Shown: one piece after another, positions 4,737 through 15,023 of the stretch
Position numbering within the stretch: the stretch's first letter is position 1
How the letters are laid out: each line of letters opens with the position of its first letter
NCBI GenBank assembly: GCA_038318385.1
Contig: JBBQCD010000007.1
Span: forward strand, 1 to 64,000
Source: Schlegelella_A sp038318385
Lineage (GTDB): Bacteria; Pseudomonadota; Gammaproteobacteria; Burkholderiales; Burkholderiaceae_C
DNA: 64,000 bases
Reading direction: 5' to 3'
Notes under the pieces: model-generated
Told to the model about the DNA's origin: nothing
Database searches by the model: none
The model's input: the letters and a program-made list of their open reading frames with translations, nothing else
Translations under genes and position numbers: made by a program

Positions 4737-6598
4737 GCACGACCTCGCTCGGGCTCGCACCCTGGCGCTCCCGACCCCAGGGGGCTCTGTCCCCAGCACC
4801 GACACAGCCGGAGGTGCTGGAGGAAGAGGTCCGCAGCGCATTCGAATACCTGCCAGCCACGCTTGTCGGCATGGTCGCCGGAACAGCGGTGGTGACGCTG
4901 CTGTTCTGGACGCTGACGCCGGCGGCGTTGATGGCGTCATGGCTCGGCACCTTCGCCACGTTGTGGCTTTTCCGCCTGGCGATGCTGCAGCGCTATCGTC
5001 GCGCCGTGGCCGCGGCGACGGCGGTCGACTGGCTCGCATGGCGCTCCGCCTGGAGCGCGGCAACCCTCGTCTCGGGCGCCCTCTGGGGGGCGACTGCCTG
5101 GATCTTCTACGAGCGTGGCAGCGGCATCCAGCAGACCGGGCTGATCGTCATCGTCTACACCTACTGCATCGCCGCAGTGCCCGTACTGGCCGGCCGGCCG
5201 CGAACCTTCGCCGCCTTTGCGGCGCTCTGTTTCGTGCCGATGATCGTGCGCATCGCCAGCGACGGCGGCGCCGACAGCCTTCAACTGGCCGGTGAGCTCC
5301 TGCTGATCGTCAGCCTCACCACGCTGCTGGCGCGCAGCTATCGGCAGGCACTGCAGCGCGTCACCGAGCTCAAGCTCGATGCCGACTCCTTGCTGCATCA
5401 GTTGCGCATCGAGAAGGCTGCGGCCGAGGCGGCGCGGCAGGAGGCCGAGATCGCGAACCGCGCCAAGACCCAGTTCTTCGCAGCCGCGAGTCACGACCTG
5501 CGCCAGCCCCTGCACGCGATGGGTCTGTTCGCGGAGGCCTTGCGCCAGCGCATCCGCCAGCCGGAAGTGGCGCAACTCGTCAACAGCATCAATGAATCCG
5601 TCGACGCGCTCGAAAGTCTCTTCTCGGAACTGCTCGACATCACCCGCATCGACAGCGGAGGGATCGACGTCGATCCGCGGAATTTCAGTCTCGAGGACAT
5701 CCTGCGCCGGCTGCGGCTGCACTTCGAGCCCGAGGCCTTCGACAAGGGCCTCGCGTTGCGCCTGCGCGGCGGACATCACGTCGTGCGGGCCGATCCGCTG
5801 CTGGTCGAGCGCATCCTCCGCAACCTCGTCGCCAATGCGATCCGCTACACCCAGGACGGGGGAGTGCTCGTCGCCTGCCGGCGACGCGGCGGGCAGGTCC
5901 GCCTGGAGGTCCGGGATACCGGCGCGGGCATCGACGCGGAACATCGGGACCGGGTCTTCGAAGAGTTTTACCAGGTGCCGTCTGCGCAGACCCGCACGGA
6001 CGATCCCCGCAAGGGCCTGGGGCTCGGCCTGGCGATCGTCGCGCGGCTGGCCCGCCTGATGGACGCCGCACTGGAACTGCGCTCGGTGCGGGGGCGTGGC
6101 AGCGTCTTCGCGCTGACGCTGCCGATCGCAACGCTGGGGGCCGAGCCGGCACGGCTGCCGGAGCAGCCGCTGCGGTCCGGGGTGACGCTCGCTGGGCACC
6201 TGATCGTGATCGTCGAGGACGAACCGGCCGTGCGCGATGGCCTGGAGGTCCTGCTCTCCGGCTGGGGAGCGACGCTCGTCACCTTCGACAGCGTCGCGGC
6301 GACGCGGCGCTGGGCAGCGTCGAAGGCCTCGGCGACCCAGCGACCTTCGTTGCTGATCGTCGATCACCGCCTCGAACCCGGCTGCACCGGCATCGACGCG
6401 ATCAGCGCCCTGCGCGATCGATTCGACGCTGCGCTTCCGGCGATCGTGGTCAGCGGCAGCACGCTGTCAGGGCTGGAACGCGAGGCCCAGGCGCACGATT
6501 TCCATCTGCTGGTCAAGCCGGTCGTGCCGAACCGCCTGCGCGCGATGATCGCCTTCAAGCTGGCGCCCGGGGCGAACGCAGTGAGGGCAGCGGCCTAG
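4733..6598 (+). CDS. Hybrid sensor histidine kinase/response regulator
   Basis: This 621-residue membrane kinase has about six hydrophobic segments in the first 205 residues (for example 43-62, 68-84 and 135-153) and no large periplasmic sensor domain. A coiled segment leads to the HisKA domain with phosphorylatable H254 (AASHDLRQPLHAMGLF). The HATPase shows N364 (NLVANAIRYT), DTGAGI (395-400) and GLGLGLAIV. A C-terminal receiver has E495/D496 and phosphoacceptor D544 (LLIVDHRLEPG). The SHDLRQPLHA box and attached receiver are typical of hybrid kinases paired with small LuxR regulators. The start at 4733 follows from the ATGA overlap with the preceding regulator; the open frame extends further upstream but only inside that gene. 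The ligand is unknown. Confidence 0.92.
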   Translation: MSTTSLGLAPWRSRPQGALSPAPTQPEVLEEEVRSAFEYLPATLVGMVAGTAVVTLLFWTLTPAALMASWLGTFATLWLFRLAMLQRYRRAVAAATAVDWLAWRSAWSAATLVSGALWGATAWIFYERGSGIQQTGLIVIVYTYCIAAVPVLAGRPRTFAAFAALCFVPMIVRIASDGGADSLQLAGELLLIVSLTTLLARSYRQALQRVTELKLDADSLLHQLRIEKAAAEAARQEAEIANRAKTQFFAAASHDLRQPLHAMGLFAEALRQRIRQPEVAQLVNSINESVDALESLFSELLDITRIDSGGIDVDPRNFSLEDILRRLRLHFEPEAFDKGLALRLRGGHHVVRADPLLVERILRNLVANAIRYTQDGGVLVACRRRGGQVRLEVRDTGAGIDAEHRDRVFEEFYQVPSAQTRTDDPRKGLGLGLAIVARLARLMDAALELRSVRGRGSVFALTLPIATLGAEPARLPEQPLRSGVTLAGHLIVIVEDEPAVRDGLEVLLSGWGATLVTFDSVAATRRWAASKASATQRPSLLIVDHRLEPGCTGIDAISALRDRFDAALPAIVVSGSTLSGLEREAQAHDFHLLVKPVVPNRLRAMIAFKLAPGANAVRAAA

Positions 6599-6649
6599 GC
6601 GTCTTACCCGGCTTCGCGTGGGGGGTTTGGGGATCAGTATCGCCGGCCC

Positions 6650-7255
6650 CTAGGGCTTCGACGAATGGCCCGCGAGCCACGAGCGACCCCTGGCGTAGAG
6701 CGCCTCGACCTCGGCGCCCTTCAGACCCGGCATGTCGCGCTTGACCGCATAGCCGATCCGGCTCTGCGCATAGGCCAGGTGCCGATAGCCTTCGGGAAAC
6801 TGCGCCAGCAAGTCCTCGTCGAGCACCGGGGCGCGGCCTTGCGGGATCGCGTCCATGCGATCCTTCTCGTAGATCGGCTGGCGCAGGACGATGGCCCAGC
6901 GATGCTTGCGCTTCTCGAAGAAGTCGTAGAAGCGGCCGGTGCAGACGATGTCGCAGGGGACGCCTTCGACCTGCGCACGCTGCGAAATCGTCATCTTCGT
7001 CTGGCTGACCGCACGCGCACCCGAAATATCGATCGACGTTCCGCCCAGGAAGTGCAGGATGCTGACGCCGCGCTCCCAGCCCTCGCGGCTGACACGGATG
7101 AACTCCGGGGCCGGCCCCTGGAACCAGGTCGCCATCATCACGCCGTCGTCGTGCCAGACGCCGGCGAAACGCTCCCAGTCGCCGGCGTCGCGCCAGACCA
7201 CCCAGTTCTCGACCACGCCGCGGATGGCGAGGCGGTCGAGCAGTTCGTCGTTCAT
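6650..7255 (-). CDS. NTF2-like (SnoaL-type) protein
   Basis: This 201-residue protein has the alpha+beta cone pattern of the SnoaL/NTF2-like superfamily: RLAIRGVVENWVVWRDAGDWERFAGVWHDDGVM at the start, strands near GRFYDFFEKRKHRWAIVLRQPIYEKDRM, and a helical tail. Relatives include small dehydratases, isomerases and binding proteins, so the chemistry cannot be assigned. It follows the SDR at 7271 with a 15-bp gap on the same strand, suggesting a two-gene operon acting on one metabolite. The 201-residue length is somewhat above the usual 130-160, owing to a C-terminal extension rich in basic residues. Confidence 0.8.
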   Translation of the reverse strand: MNDELLDRLAIRGVVENWVVWRDAGDWERFAGVWHDDGVMMATWFQGPAPEFIRVSREGWERGVSILHFLGGTSIDISGARAVSQTKMTISQRAQVEGVPCDIVCTGRFYDFFEKRKHRWAIVLRQPIYEKDRMDAIPQGRAPVLDEDLLAQFPEGYRHLAYAQSRIGYAVKRDMPGLKGAEVEALYARGRSWLAGHSSKP

Positions 7256-7270
7256 GGTGATCCTCGTCCC

Positions 7271-8074
7271 TCAGTAGTGAATGGCGCGCGGCGCGCCGCC
7301 TCCGGCAGCGATCGACTCGCCGTTGATCGCCACCGACTTCGGGCTGGCGAGGAACGCCACCACGTTGGCAACCTCGGCGGCGTCGACGAGATGGCGGATC
7401 GAATTGCCGGCCGCCATGCGCTTCTCGATCTCGTGCGGGTCCACGCCTTCTGCCTGGGCCTGCGCCTGCACGCGCGCCGCGGTGCGCTCGGTGCGGGTGA
7501 GTCCCGGGTGGACGACGGTGACGTTGATGCCGTCGGGCCCGAGTTCGTCGGCCAGGTTCTTGGCCATCGCCGCGACCGCGACGTTGCGCATGCTGCCGAC
7601 CGTGTTGCCGCTCTGGCGTGCCGCCAGGCCGCTGATGTTGACGATGCGCCCCCAGCGCTGCGCCTGCATGTAGGGCGCGACGGCCCGCGCGCAGCGCAGG
7701 TAGCCCATGACCTTGGTGTCCATCTCGCGCTGGAAGTAGGCGGCCTCGATCTCCGCCAGCAGCGGCGGCGGGGCGTAGCCGCCCGGCTCGGCGGCGGCGT
7801 TGACGAGGATGTCGAGGCCGCCGTCGAGGAGGCGGGTCGCCTCGGCGACGGCATGCGCGACCTGGGCGTCGTCGGTCGTGTCGGCAATCACCGCGACGAC
7901 GCGGCTGCCGGTCTCGTCGGCGAGCTCGAGGGCCGCTGCTGCGAGGCGCTCCGGGTCGCGCGCGAGGATCGCCACCTCGGCGCCTTCGAGGGCAAGGGCG
8001 CGGGCGATCGCCTTGCCGATGCCGCGGCTGCCGCCGGTCACGAGCGCGCGCTTGTGGCGCAGTTCCAGGTCCAT
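7271..8074 (-). CDS. SDR-family oxidoreductase lacking the catalytic Tyr/Lys
   Basis: This 267-residue Rossmann-fold protein has the dinucleotide motif TGGSRGIG (13-20), the NAAAE equivalent of NAG, and the HPGLTRT segment. The usual S...Y-x3-K catalytic motif is not present. After NISG the protein reads QSGNTVGSMRNVAVAAMAKNL, which places Gly and Asn where Tyr and Lys are expected. The rest aligns without a gap, so a frameshift is unlikely. It may be a divergent reductase or a binding protein that kept the cofactor fold. The start MDLELRHKRALVTGG (8074) is preferred over the longer frame because the first beta strand follows at once. It is upstream of the NTF2-like gene in the same operon. 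Confidence 0.88.
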   Translation of the reverse strand: MDLELRHKRALVTGGSRGIGKAIARALALEGAEVAILARDPERLAAAALELADETGSRVVAVIADTTDDAQVAHAVAEATRLLDGGLDILVNAAAEPGGYAPPPLLAEIEAAYFQREMDTKVMGYLRCARAVAPYMQAQRWGRIVNISGLAARQSGNTVGSMRNVAVAAMAKNLADELGPDGINVTVVHPGLTRTERTAARVQAQAQAEGVDPHEIEKRMAAGNSIRHLVDAAEVANVVAFLASPKSVAINGESIAAGGGAPRAIHY

Positions 8075-8156
8075 GGGTCGTTCCTTCGAAGGTCGGCGGG
8101 CGTCGGAAAGGATATGCCAACCCCGCGAGCCCGGCCGGGCAGCGGACAATGCGCCG

Positions 8157-9005
8157 ATGAAAGCACCGAAAAGACTGCAGCCGCTGATCGCCGAAGGCCT
8201 GATCGACGGCGTCGTGCGCCAGCTGATGAGTGGCAAGGAGGCGATGGTCTACGTGGTGCGCAGCGGTGGCGAGACGCGCTGCGCCAAGGTCTACAAGGCG
8301 GCGACCGAGCGCAGCTTCCGCCAGGCCGTCGACTACACCGAGAACCGCAAGGTCAAGAATTCGCGCCAGGCCCGCGCGATGGCCAAGGGCACGCGTTTCG
8401 GCCGTGAAGCCGCCGAGGCCGCGTGGCAGAGCGCCGAGGTCGACGCGCTCTATAGGCTCGCGGCGGCGGGGGTGCGCGTGCCGACGCCGCACAACTTCTG
8501 CGACGGCGTGCTGCTGATGGAACTCGTCGTCGATGCCGAAGGTGACGCTGCCCCCCGCCTCAATGACGTCGACCTGACCGCCGACGAGGCCCGCGCGCAC
8601 CACGCCACCTTGCTCGCCGAGGTGGTGCGGATGCTCTGCGCCGGCGTCATCCACGGCGACCTGTCGGAGTTCAACATCCTGCTCGCCGCCGATGGGCCGG
8701 TGATCATCGACCTGCCGCAGGCGGTGGACGCCGCCGGCAACAACCACGCCCAGCGGATGCTGCTGCGCGACGTCGGCAACCTGCGGGCGTATTTCGGCCA
8801 GCAGGCGCCGGAGTTGCTGACGACCTCGTACGGCCCCGAGATCTGGGACCTGTTTCAGCGCGGTCTGCTGCGGCCGTCCACGACTTTGACCGGTCGCTTC
8901 GAGCAAGCGCCGGGAGCGATCGACGTCGGCGGGGTGCTGCGGGAGATCGACGATGCGCGTGCCGAGGAGGCCGCGCGTCGGCTTCGGATGGCGGCGGTGG
9001 ACTGA
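8157..9005 (+). CDS. RIO-type serine/threonine protein kinase
   Basis: This 282-residue kinase of the RIO family has the nucleotide-binding lysine region KEAMVYVVRSGGETRCAKVYK, the RIO-type flexible loop with FGREAAEAAW, the catalytic loop IHGDLSEFNILL (HGDLSxxN) and the metal-binding IIDLPQAVD. Bacterial RIO kinases are single-domain proteins of about this size and their substrates are poorly known. It is transcribed alone, divergent from the SDR (82 bp between starts) and convergent with scpA. The start was placed at ATG 8157 immediately before the conserved MKAPKRLQPLIAEGLIDGV. Confidence 0.9.
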   Translation: MKAPKRLQPLIAEGLIDGVVRQLMSGKEAMVYVVRSGGETRCAKVYKAATERSFRQAVDYTENRKVKNSRQARAMAKGTRFGREAAEAAWQSAEVDALYRLAAAGVRVPTPHNFCDGVLLMELVVDAEGDAAPRLNDVDLTADEARAHHATLLAEVVRMLCAGVIHGDLSEFNILLAADGPVIIDLPQAVDAAGNNHAQRMLLRDVGNLRAYFGQQAPELLTTSYGPEIWDLFQRGLLRPSTTLTGRFEQAPGAIDVGGVLREIDDARAEEAARRLRMAAVD

Positions 9006-9037
9006 GGCCGCGTCGCCCGGTCAATTTCCTGGCCGAC

Positions 9038-9907
9038 TCACGCGGGCTGGTACGAGAGCCGAACGTAGATCGGCGCGAACGCTTCGGCCTGCGTCACCTC
9101 GAGCAGGTGCTCGCGCGCGAGCTCGAGCAGCGCGATGAAGGTCACCACCAGCACGGGGGCACCGCGGTTCGCATCGAACAGGTCCTCGAACATCGCGAAG
9201 CGACGTCCCTGCAGGGCCCGCAGCACGATGCTCATGTGCTCGCGCACGCTGAGCTGCTCGCGCGTGACGAGATGGTGCTGGGTCAGCTTCGCGCGACGCA
9301 GGATGTCGGCCCAGGCCTGGCGAAGGTCGTCGGCGACGACATCGGGTAGGCGCAGGGCCATGCCGTCGTCGGCCGTGACCTGGGCTCGCTGGAAGTCGCG
9401 GCCGATCACGGGGAGGGCATCGAGGCGCGCGGCCGCGAGCTTCATCTGCTCGTACTCGATCAGGCGCCGCACGAGCTCGGCGCGCGGGTCCTCGGGCTCC
9501 TGGCCGTCGGCGCTCTTCCTTGGCGGCAGCAGCATCCGCGACTTGATCTCGATCAGCATCGCCGCCATCAGCAGGTAGTCGCTGGCGAGCTCGAGGTTGC
9601 TGTTGCGGATCTGCTCGACATAGGCCAGGTACTGGCGCGTCACGCTGGCCAGCGGAATGTCGAGGATGTTGAAGTTCTGGCGTCGGATCAGGTAGAGCAG
9701 CAGGTCGAGCGGCCCCTCGAACGCCTCGAGGAAGACCTCCAGCGCATCCGGGGGGATGTAGAGGTCCGTCGGCATCGCGAACAGCGGTTCGCCGTAGAGC
9801 CGCGCCACGGCCACGCCATCGACGGTGGCGGATATGCCGGTCGCGTCCGCGGTCGATCCTTCGCCCAGTTCGGGCATGGCGAGGGCCGTGGCGCTGCGGA
9901 CCGTCAT
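9038..9907 (-). CDS. scpA: Segregation and condensation protein A
   Basis: This 289-residue kleisin subunit of the Smc-ScpAB complex helps compact and segregate the chromosome. The conserved N-terminal kleisin motif FEGPLDLLLYLIRRQNFNILDIPLASVTRQYLAYV is present, followed by SDYLLMAAMLIEIKSRMLLP. The acidic linker leads to the C-terminal winged helix (VTFIALLELAREHLLEVTQAEAFAPIYV). About 65 extra residues precede the core, and the true start could be one of several internal methionines (for example MPELG or MPTDLY). It is downstream of the DUF3460 gene on the same strand, an arrangement common in Burkholderiales. Confidence 0.95.
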   Translation of the reverse strand: MTVRSATALAMPELGEGSTADATGISATVDGVAVARLYGEPLFAMPTDLYIPPDALEVFLEAFEGPLDLLLYLIRRQNFNILDIPLASVTRQYLAYVEQIRNSNLELASDYLLMAAMLIEIKSRMLLPPRKSADGQEPEDPRAELVRRLIEYEQMKLAAARLDALPVIGRDFQRAQVTADDGMALRLPDVVADDLRQAWADILRRAKLTQHHLVTREQLSVREHMSIVLRALQGRRFAMFEDLFDANRGAPVLVVTFIALLELAREHLLEVTQAEAFAPIYVRLSYQPA

Positions 9908-9956
9908 GGCGCGCAGGCCCGGCCCGGGAAAGCCGGCGTAACGGACCCGATCGATG

Positions 9957-10160
9957 TCACGGCGTCTTCGGCTGGTAGACGTACGGTTGCTGCGGGATCC
10001 GCGACTCCGCATGCTCGGCCTGGGCCTCGCGGTCGATGCGGCGCTCCCACAGCAGTGCGCGGCCTGCCTTCTGCTCTTCCTCGAGGGACGGTCGGCGGGC
10101 CTTCAGCTCCTCGATGAACGAGGTCACGTCGGACTTGTAGTGTTTCCAGAAGAGCGGCAT
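9957..10160 (-). CDS. DUF3460 family protein
   Basis: This 67-residue protein matches the DUF3460 pattern: MPLFWKHYKSDVTSFIEELKARRPSLEEEQKAGRALLWER, followed by a polar tail. The family is restricted mainly to betaproteobacteria and sits next to scpA, as here. Function is unknown. It is short, charged and probably helical, with no membrane segment. The gene ends 49 bp before the scpA start, so both are likely co-transcribed. Confidence 0.88.
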   Translation of the reverse strand: MPLFWKHYKSDVTSFIEELKARRPSLEEEQKAGRALLWERRIDREAQAEHAESRIPQQPYVYQPKTP

Positions 10161-10210
10161 GGCCAGGGCAGCGCCGGAGGATGCCGCCGCGGGGAGTGAA
10201 GGCGCGAATT

Positions 10211-11962
<1,752 letters not shown>

Positions 11963-11966
11963 TGAT

Positions 11967-12842
11967 TCAGCGCAGTGACCGCTGCAGCAGACGTTCCAGC
12001 GTGTGCAGCGGCGAGGTCGCCGGCCTTTGCAGGTCGGCGCCATCGAGGTAGAAGGTCTGCTCCATCATGTGCTGCCCGCCCATCACGGCATGCAGCACCT
12101 GGTCGCTGAAGACAACCCAGGTCGTGCCGGGCGCGAAGTCGACTCGCGCCTGCGGCCCGCTGCGCTGGAATTCGAGGTCCGCCTTGGCCCGATCGTGCAG
12201 CTGCAGCATCACGTGGTCGTACTCGGTGCGGCGCCGCTTGGTGATGCCGGCGGCATGCATCAACCACGCCGAACCCCGCATGGGGCGGCCGATCCGGGGC
12301 AGGTAACGGCGGGCATGGTCTTCGAAGGGTTCGCCGACACGCCACTCGCGCGGCTTTCCGGATGGGTTGACGTTGCTGAACACCCGCAACAGGCGGGTGC
12401 CGTGCATCGGGTTCGATGGAAACGCGTCGATGTGCAGCCGGGTGTCGTCCTGACGCCAGCTGGTCTGCCGGGTCGCCACCTGGGCCGGACGAAACGACGC
12501 GTTCCCCCGCCGAAGATGGCCGGCGTAGTGAGGGAAGAGACGCAGCGCGAACGCCTCGGCCTGCCCGGCATAGCGCACGATCATCGCCTGCAGGGCTTCC
12601 CGGTCGGCGCCTTCGGCGCCGGTACCGCGGAGCTCGCCGCCGGGCCAGCGCACGGAGATGTTCTTGGCCTTGCCGTCGGTCCAGCGTTCGTCGAGAAAGC
12701 GGCGCTCCGATGCCTCGAGAGTGAATGGGAGGTGCGGAAAGGCGAGCACGCCGCCGTCTTCGAGCACCGCCTCGACCGCGCGGGTCGTACCGTCCGGCCC
12801 CCAGCTCGTGTCGGGAAACTCGCGGACGATGTCGACGGCCAT
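11967..12842 (-). CDS. kdoO: Kdo 3-hydroxylase (Fe(II)/2-oxoglutarate dioxygenase)
   Basis: This 291-residue protein matches the KdoO family, which hydroxylates Kdo to Ko in the inner core of lipopolysaccharide in Burkholderia and Yersinia. The iron-binding facial triad appears as H137-x-D139 (TRLHIDAFPSNP) with a distal His in SDQVLHAVMGGQHMMEQTFYL. KREWRVGEPFEDHARR-like residues and the NVNPSGKPREW stretch are typical of this family. It acts on cytoplasmic or membrane-bound lipid A precursors. It sits between metG and the SulP gene with only a few bases on either side, so it belongs to one leftward transcript. Confidence 0.88.
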   Translation of the reverse strand: MAVDIVREFPDTSWGPDGTTRAVEAVLEDGGVLAFPHLPFTLEASERRFLDERWTDGKAKNISVRWPGGELRGTGAEGADREALQAMIVRYAGQAEAFALRLFPHYAGHLRRGNASFRPAQVATRQTSWRQDDTRLHIDAFPSNPMHGTRLLRVFSNVNPSGKPREWRVGEPFEDHARRYLPRIGRPMRGSAWLMHAAGITKRRRTEYDHVMLQLHDRAKADLEFQRSGPQARVDFAPGTTWVVFSDQVLHAVMGGQHMMEQTFYLDGADLQRPATSPLHTLERLLQRSLR

Positions 12843-12846
12843 CGCG

Positions 12847-14910
12847 TCAGCGCACCCGCAGCCCCGGCACCGCGCCGGGCCACGGTTCGAGCACGTAGAT
12901 TCCGGCGTCGACCTTGCCGTCGGCGTGCGAGGCAGCCAGCACCATGCCCTCGCTGACGCCGAACTTCATCTTCCGGGGTGCGAGGTTCGCGACCAGGACC
13001 GTGAGCTTGCCTACGAGCTGCAGCGGCTCGTAGGCCGACTGGATGCCGCTGAAGACCGTGCGTTCGCGACCCTCGCCGGCGTCGAGCGTCAGCCGCAGCA
13101 GCTTGGTCGAACCCTCGACCTTCTCGCAGGCGACGATCCGGGCGATCCGCAGATCGACCTTGGCGAAGTCGCCGATCGCGATCTCGGGAGCCAGCGCCTC
13201 GCCGCCAGGTTCGAGCGGTGTCGGCGCCGCGGGCGCCGCGAAGAGCGCTTCGAGCTGCTTCGGGTCGACGCGCTGCATCAGGTGGCGGTACTCGCCGATG
13301 GTGTGCACGCCGAGGCGGCCGCCGGCGGCTTCGAAGTCGAGCGGTGCCACCTTCAGGAACGATTCGACGTCGGCAGCGAGTGCCGGCAGCACCGGCTTGA
13401 GGTAGATCGTCAGCAGCCGGAAGGCCTCGATGCAGATCGAGCAGACCTCGTGCAGTCGCGCCTCGGCGTCGACCTGCTTGGCGAGCTCCCAGGGCTTGTT
13501 CTGGTCGACGTAGGCGTTGACGCGATCGGCCAGCAGCATGATCTCGCGCAGCGCCTTGCCGTAGTCCCGTTCCTCGTAGAGCTGGCCGATGGAAACGCGC
13601 GCGGCGGCCAGGCCGTCGAGCAGTTCGGCGCCTTCCGCGCCGATCGCGCCGGTGAGGGCGCCGCCGAAGCGCTTGGTCAGGAAACCAGCGGCGCGGCTGG
13701 CGATGTTGACGAACTTGCCGACCAGGTCGCTGTTGACGCGGGCGACGAAGTCGTCCGGGCTGAAGTCTATGTCCTCGACCTTCGCGTTCATCCGCGCCGC
13801 CAGGTAGTAGCGCAGCCACTCCGGGTTCATGCCGAGCTCGAGATAGCGCAGCGGCGAGATGCCGGTGCCGCGGCTCTTGCTCATCTTCTCGTCGCGCACC
13901 GTGATCCAGCCGTGCGCGAAGATGTTGGTGGGCGTCTTGCGGCCGCTGAACTTCAGCATCGCCGGCCAGAACAGCGTGTGGAAGTAGACGATGTCCTTGC
14001 CGATGAAGTGGTACTGCTCCGTGGCCGGATCCGCCATGAATTCGTCGAACGAGCGCGACTCGCCGCGCGCCGCCGCGCCGCCCTTGTCGAAGTAGTTCTT
14101 CAGCGACGCGAGGTAACCGATCGGCGCGTCGAGCCAGACATAGAAGTACTTGCCCGGCGCGTCGGGGATCTCGATGCCGAAATAGGGCGAGTCGCGGCTG
14201 ACGTCCCAGTCGCTCAGGCCGCCGTGACCGTCGGCGTCCTTCGTGAACCATTCCTTGATCTTGTTCAGCACCTCCGGCTGCAGGCCGACCGTCTGGGTCC
14301 ACTGTTCGAGAAAGCCGACGCAGCGCGGGTCGCTCAGGCGCACGAAATAGTGCTCGCTGCTCTTCATCACCGGCGTGGCGCCGGAGAGCGTCGAGTAGGG
14401 GTTCTTCAGGTCGGTCGGCGCGTACACCGCGCCGCAGACCTCGCAGGAGTCGCCGTACTGGTCCTTCGCCCCGCACCGCGGGCATTCGCCCTTGATGTAG
14501 CGGTCCGGCAGGAACATGTTCTTGACCGGGTCGTAGAACTGCTCGATCACCTGCGTCGAGATCAGCTCGTTCTTGCGCAGAGCCAGGTAGATCTCCTTGG
14601 CGAGCGCGTGGTTCTCCGCACCGTCGGTGGAATGCCAGTTGTCGAAGGCGATGTGGAAGCCGTCGAGGTAGGCCTGGCGCCCGGCGGCGATCTCGGCGAC
14701 GAACGCCTGCGGGGTCTTGCCGGCCTTCTCGGCGGCGATCATGATCGGCGCGCCATGGGCGTCATCGGCGCAGACGAAGTGGACCGCATGGCCCTGCATC
14801 CGCTGGTAGCGGACCCAGATGTCGGCCTGGATGTACTCCATCATGTGACCGACGTGGAACGGCGCGTTCGCGTACGGCAGTGCGGTCGTGACGAAGAGAT
14901 GGCGGGTCAT
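12847..14910 (-). CDS. metG: Methionyl-tRNA synthetase
   Basis: This 687-residue class I synthetase charges tRNA-Met. It shows the HIGH-type motif HVGH in PYANAPFHVGHMMEYIQAD, the zinc-binding CPRCGAKDQYGDSCEVCG and the KMSKS loop DEKMSKSRGTGIS. The C-terminal OB-fold tRNA-binding domain (FAKVDLRIARIVACEKV to LVANLAPRKMKFGVSEGM) is attached, as in the long E. coli-type enzyme. The start MTRHLFVTTALPYANAP at 14910 is the conserved one; the longer frame upstream is not coding. It is divergent from mrp across 113 bp. Confidence 0.97.
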   Translation of the reverse strand: MTRHLFVTTALPYANAPFHVGHMMEYIQADIWVRYQRMQGHAVHFVCADDAHGAPIMIAAEKAGKTPQAFVAEIAAGRQAYLDGFHIAFDNWHSTDGAENHALAKEIYLALRKNELISTQVIEQFYDPVKNMFLPDRYIKGECPRCGAKDQYGDSCEVCGAVYAPTDLKNPYSTLSGATPVMKSSEHYFVRLSDPRCVGFLEQWTQTVGLQPEVLNKIKEWFTKDADGHGGLSDWDVSRDSPYFGIEIPDAPGKYFYVWLDAPIGYLASLKNYFDKGGAAARGESRSFDEFMADPATEQYHFIGKDIVYFHTLFWPAMLKFSGRKTPTNIFAHGWITVRDEKMSKSRGTGISPLRYLELGMNPEWLRYYLAARMNAKVEDIDFSPDDFVARVNSDLVGKFVNIASRAAGFLTKRFGGALTGAIGAEGAELLDGLAAARVSIGQLYEERDYGKALREIMLLADRVNAYVDQNKPWELAKQVDAEARLHEVCSICIEAFRLLTIYLKPVLPALAADVESFLKVAPLDFEAAGGRLGVHTIGEYRHLMQRVDPKQLEALFAAPAAPTPLEPGGEALAPEIAIGDFAKVDLRIARIVACEKVEGSTKLLRLTLDAGEGRERTVFSGIQSAYEPLQLVGKLTVLVANLAPRKMKFGVSEGMVLAASHADGKVDAGIYVLEPWPGAVPGLRVR

Positions 14911-15023
14911 GGAGCGGGGCCGGCTGAATCGGCGAAAATAGGGTTCGATTCTAGGCGTGCCGACTGGCGAGACCCCCGCTGCGCTAGACTCGCCGCCCCC
15001 TTCAAGCCCACTGGTCACTCCCC

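Noticed and set aside
6555..8906. 783-codon leftward ORF spanning the NTF2-like, SDR and RIO genes
   Set aside because: It crosses three recognisable genes in different frames. Its Arg/Pro-rich sequence has no family features.
14911..15023. Promoter elements between metG and mrp
   Set aside because: A TAGACT at 14985 resembles a -10, but no matching -35 lies at 16-18 bp, so it was mentioned only in the gene entry.
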